Shown here: in pieces, positions 33,663 to 36,476 of the stretch
How the letters are laid out: each line of letters begins with the position of its first letter
Position numbering within the stretch: position 1 is the stretch's first letter
DNA from: Verrucomicrobiota bacterium
Lineage (GTDB): Bacteria > Bacteroidota > Bacteroidia > Flavobacteriales_E > Vicingaceae
Reading direction: 5' to 3'
DNA length: 36,476 bases
NCBI GenBank assembly: GCA_002713165.1
Contig: PAVT01000026.1
Location: 1 to 36,476, forward strand
Notes under the pieces: model-generated
Told to the model about the DNA's origin: nothing
The model's database searches: none
Seen by the model: only the letters and a program-made list of their open reading frames with translations
Program-made: the position numbers and the translations under genes

Positions 33663-34850
33663 ATGCACCATGAAATAGATACAGCAATTGAAAAAGCTGT
33701 TCTTGTAGGAGTTGTTAGTCAAAACCAAAATGAGTCCCAACTAAAGGAATATCTCGATGAACTTGCCTTCCTCGCAGAAACCGCTGGAGCGATTGCCTTG
33801 CAGCGTTTTACGCAAAAGTTAGACAGTCCGCATCCAAAAAGCTTTGTAGGGTCTGGAAAGCTTTCAGAAATACTCGACTATGTCAAAAAGAATGAAATAG
33901 AGCTTGTTATCTTCGATGATGAGCTCAGTCCTACACAAACAAGAAACATTGAAAACTCTTTTAAGGGATTAAAAGTGATGGACAGGAGTAAATTAATCCT
34001 TGACATATTTGCAAAAAGAGCTCGTACAGCTGCAGCAAAGACCCAGGTTGAGTTGGCTCAATATGAGTATTTACTTCCCCGTCTCACGCGAATGTGGACC
34101 CACCTCTCAAGACAAAAAGGAGGCATTGGTATGCGTGGACCAGGGGAAACAGAGATTGAAACAGATCGACGAATTATTCGGGATAAGATTGCTTTGCTCA
34201 AAAAGAAATTAGAGAAAATCGACAAGCAAAAAACCACTCAGCGCAAAGGGCGACAGCAAATGATACGGGCAGCACTTGTTGGCTATACCAATGTGGGTAA
34301 GTCTACTTTAATGAATGTTTTGACCAACTCAAAAGTTTTTGCCGAAAACAAACTCTTTGCAACTTTAGACACTACTGTACGAAAAGTGGTGGTGGGCAAT
34401 CTTCCTTTCTTAATGTCAGATACCGTAGGCTTTATTCGCAAATTGCCTCACCATTTAGTAGATTCATTCAAATCTACGCTTGATGAAGTAAGAGAAGCAG
34501 ACATTCTATTGCATGTAGTCGACATCTCTCACCCCAACTTTGAGGAGCAAATAGCTACGGTGAACAACACCTTGCAGGATCTAAATGCATTGGATAAACC
34601 CATCATTATGATCTTCAATAAAATTGACGCCTATACATTCATTGAAAAAGATGAAGATGACTTAAGCCCTATCCGTAAAGAAAACCTAAGTCTTGAAGAG
34701 CTCAAACGCAGCTATCTAGCTAAAGAAAATGATCCCGCCATTTTTATTTCTGCTCAAAAGTCCATATACATCGAAGAGTTAAAGGATCTGCTTTACCAAC
34801 AAATCAAATCTCTTCATCTTAAAATATATCCTCATCGGATGTTGTATTGA
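33663..34850 (+). CDS. hflX: Ribosome-associated GTPase HflX
   Basis: HflX binds the 50S subunit and splits stalled 70S ribosomes during stress. The 395-residue protein has an N-terminal HflX domain (about 10-110, SFVGSGKLSEI). A coiled linker region carries MWTHLSRQKGGIGMRGPGETEIETDRR (about 144-170, the family signature), followed by a helical arm rich in Lys and Gln (172-200). The G domain contains G1 GYTNVGKST (207-215), G3 DTVGF (253-257), RKLPHHLVDSFKSTLDEV and G4 NKID (319-322). The stop codon is five bases from the end of the convergent surface-protein gene. The preceding small membrane protein gene is 16 bases upstream. Confidence 0.96.
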   Translation: MHHEIDTAIEKAVLVGVVSQNQNESQLKEYLDELAFLAETAGAIALQRFTQKLDSPHPKSFVGSGKLSEILDYVKKNEIELVIFDDELSPTQTRNIENSFKGLKVMDRSKLILDIFAKRARTAAAKTQVELAQYEYLLPRLTRMWTHLSRQKGGIGMRGPGETEIETDRRIIRDKIALLKKKLEKIDKQKTTQRKGRQQMIRAALVGYTNVGKSTLMNVLTNSKVFAENKLFATLDTTVRKVVVGNLPFLMSDTVGFIRKLPHHLVDSFKSTLDEVREADILLHVVDISHPNFEEQIATVNNTLQDLNALDKPIIMIFNKIDAYTFIEKDEDDLSPIRKENLSLEELKRSYLAKENDPAIFISAQKSIYIEELKDLLYQQIKSLHLKIYPHRMLY

Positions 34851-34855
34851 AAAGC

Positions 34856-36476
34856 TTAAAAGAATGCCCTGATTTGCATGCCCCCTGCATGTATTGTGCG
34901 CAAACTTTCGGACTTTCTTCCATTGTAGTTTAGGTTCAACTGCAGATTTTTCGCTAAGGTCCTTTGCCAAAAAACTTCCCATGTAGTGTTGGCTCCAGCC
35001 GTCAATCCGTCAAGCATTTCAAACGCAAGTGAATTATTTTCTGCTGCATTGAACTGGATATTAATAAAGCTAGCTTTTACCGAGAATGTACCTTTTCCAG
35101 CATCATATAAACGAAGCTCCGTGCTTGCCGAGCGACTAATGGATTGCTCAGCACCCAATATGTTTTGTCTTTCAGCATATACCCCAGAGCAACTGATCCT
35201 GAACCTTACAGAAGGCTGGTATATAAGTTTGGGCTCTATTTCATTCGATTGAATCGTAAAGTTTCTATTGTCGAAAAATTCAGAGCGTGTGCCACGCTCT
35301 GAAACTTGATAACGGGCTTCCACCGCATAAACCTTATTTAGGTTGTAACGGCTCCTCAATTCTCTTTGAATGATGCTTCTACTTTCAAAGCCATTGGTCA
35401 ATAAGTTTTTGGAATTGTTGTTAAGATAGAAAAACTCCATGCCAAATTTTTGTCCCAATCGATTAAAATACAAAGTGTTTGAAAAAGAAGAATTGATTGA
35501 GATCAAGGAAGTATCCTCCACACTTGTTTGGAATGGATTAAAACTGTCTTTTTCTTTTTGTGTTTCTCGCTCTGCTCGATAAGCTGATTTATTTGAGAAT
35601 AGACCAACAATTTTTTTCCATCCCTTTGCATTGTTTAAGATCGCATTCGGTTGAAGGAACAGAACTTGATTGAATTGATTGCTAAAGACCCTTACAAACT
35701 CATTGGTAGGGGTAAGTACGCGAATATAATTGGCTTGGAAGGCATTGTTTACACCAGCCACCTCAAACTCATTCAGTTCTTTCACACCGTTCCCATTAAA
35801 ATCAATCCATAGGTGAGTTCCTTGACCATCATTCACTTGTATGAATAGAAACTCACGCTTGTTTTCAAAGCCACTGCCCAATTGATAAAAAGTACTGGAA
35901 GTGATAAAGCCTTTCATTGCTTTTAGGTCATATTCTATTCGACCAAGCAAAGTTTTTTCTTTATCTCGGTCGGTCAATTCATCGTTTTGTATGGTTAATT
36001 TTCGATAGGTGAATTTTGTGTTTAATCGACTTTTTGGATTCGATCCCATACCAAATTCAAAATCAAAATTCTCACTTTTTACTGCATAATCTAGTTGCTT
36101 AGAAGTTGGGAAATAATCATACACCTCTCCGTAGGACAAGCGATAATTATTGTCTGTGGTACTATCTCCACGCTCTATGAATGCATTCCAAATAAAGCGA
36201 TCAAAGCTATTGCTTTGCAGTGTATCGCTCTTGCCTTTAAAAAATAATATGCGTTCCTGCTCAAGGTATCCCCCCACTTTAAACCCTTTCACCTTTTGAG
36301 ATATTGTTGTATAGTGGCGCAAAAACGCACTGTTGTTCAATGCATCTACGCGCAGATAACTAGCACGTGATTCTGCTTGAAATCCCTTCAGTTTATAATT
36401 TGTAGAATATCCATTTTTTATACCCTTGTAATCCGATCCTTTGATAAAGGATCCAAACTCATAATTTAAAAAATTA
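34856..36476 (-). CDS. Large beta-rich surface or outer membrane protein, C-terminal part (partial)
   Basis: The reading frame is open from its stop at 34856 to the right window edge, at least 539 codons, so the true start lies outside the window. The Met at 36340 is internal: upstream codons continue in the same style (YEFGSFIKGSDYKGIKNGYS). The sequence is dominated by short amphipathic strands (RLNTKFTYRKLTIQ, KGFITSSTFYQLGSG, NLQLNLNYNGRKS) and ends GGMQIRAFF, a barrel-like terminal strand with a final Phe. One loop (coordinates 35768-35803) reads DFNGNGVKELNE, a textbook EF-hand calcium loop. I know similar uncharacterised proteins of about 1,100 residues in Bacteroidota but no function. 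It is probably an outer membrane protein. Confidence 0.72.
   Translation of the reverse strand, partial: NFLNYEFGSFIKGSDYKGIKNGYSTNYKLKGFQAESRASYLRVDALNNSAFLRHYTTISQKVKGFKVGGYLEQERILFFKGKSDTLQSNSFDRFIWNAFIERGDSTTDNNYRLSYGEVYDYFPTSKQLDYAVKSENFDFEFGMGSNPKSRLNTKFTYRKLTIQNDELTDRDKEKTLLGRIEYDLKAMKGFITSSTFYQLGSGFENKREFLFIQVNDGQGTHLWIDFNGNGVKELNEFEVAGVNNAFQANYIRVLTPTNEFVRVFSNQFNQVLFLQPNAILNNAKGWKKIVGLFSNKSAYRAERETQKEKDSFNPFQTSVEDTSLISINSSFSNTLYFNRLGQKFGMEFFYLNNNSKNLLTNGFESRSIIQRELRSRYNLNKVYAVEARYQVSERGTRSEFFDNRNFTIQSNEIEPKLIYQPSVRFRISCSGVYAERQNILGAEQSISRSASTELRLYDAGKGTFSVKASFINIQFNAAENNSLAFEMLDGLTAGANTTWEVFWQRTLAKNLQLNLNYNGRKSESLRTIHAGGMQIRAFF

Noticed and set aside
1-36476. Mobile elements, CRISPR, tRNA, rRNA and riboswitches
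   Set aside because: Both strands were read for transposase motifs, direct repeats with spacers, tRNA-like cloverleaf ends and long structured leaders; none was seen, and intergenic gaps are all under about 85 bases.

Overview
The window is compact, AT-rich chromosomal DNA from a gliding-type Bacteroidota bacterium, most likely a Cytophagales-like marine or soil lineage. The assignment rests on gliding and type IX secretion genes (sprA, gldB, gldC and a gldH-like lipoprotein), on Bacteroidota-only families (DUF5686, DUF3098), on promoters of the TAnnTTTG type, and on the near absence of Shine-Dalgarno sites. No rRNA, tRNA, CRISPR, insertion sequence, phage gene or integrase was found. It reads as stable core genome rather than an island.

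Left part (1-14000), mostly minus strand. A maeB-ruvA-sprA run reaches the left edge, where sprA is cut. A sirtuin gene (plus strand) stands alone. Then, reading on the minus strand, comes a half-length aldehyde dehydrogenase, an SLC13-type carrier, a beta-barrel protein and a GldH-like lipoprotein in tight succession. Above that is a long block of gldB, gldC, ftsX, a DUF3098 protein, truB, queA and ispD. This block combines gliding, cell division, tRNA modification and isoprenoid synthesis.

Middle (14000-28800), mostly plus strand. An outer membrane protein is followed by glutamine-dependent NAD synthetase, then a minus-strand radical SAM/SPASM protein, then a large DUF5686 outer membrane protein. 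Next is the most interesting block: five overlapping or abutting genes encoding an FAD oxidoreductase, a membrane polyferredoxin and three glycosyltransferases, behind one good Bacteroidota promoter with a perfect palindrome at its upstream edge. It looks like an uncharacterised redox-linked glycoconjugate or glycolipid pathway. The heme genes hemL and hemE follow.

Right part (28800-36476). Two secreted amidohydrolases lie in tandem on the minus strand. Only one of their three amidohydrolase-like domains keeps the metal-binding motifs. They are followed by a small four-helix membrane protein and hflX (plus strand), and by the C-terminal part of a large beta-rich surface protein (minus strand) that runs off the right edge.

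All four convergent gene junctions overlap or are separated by 4-5 bases, so any terminators must lie inside coding sequence. No gene-free stretch exceeds about 85 bases.
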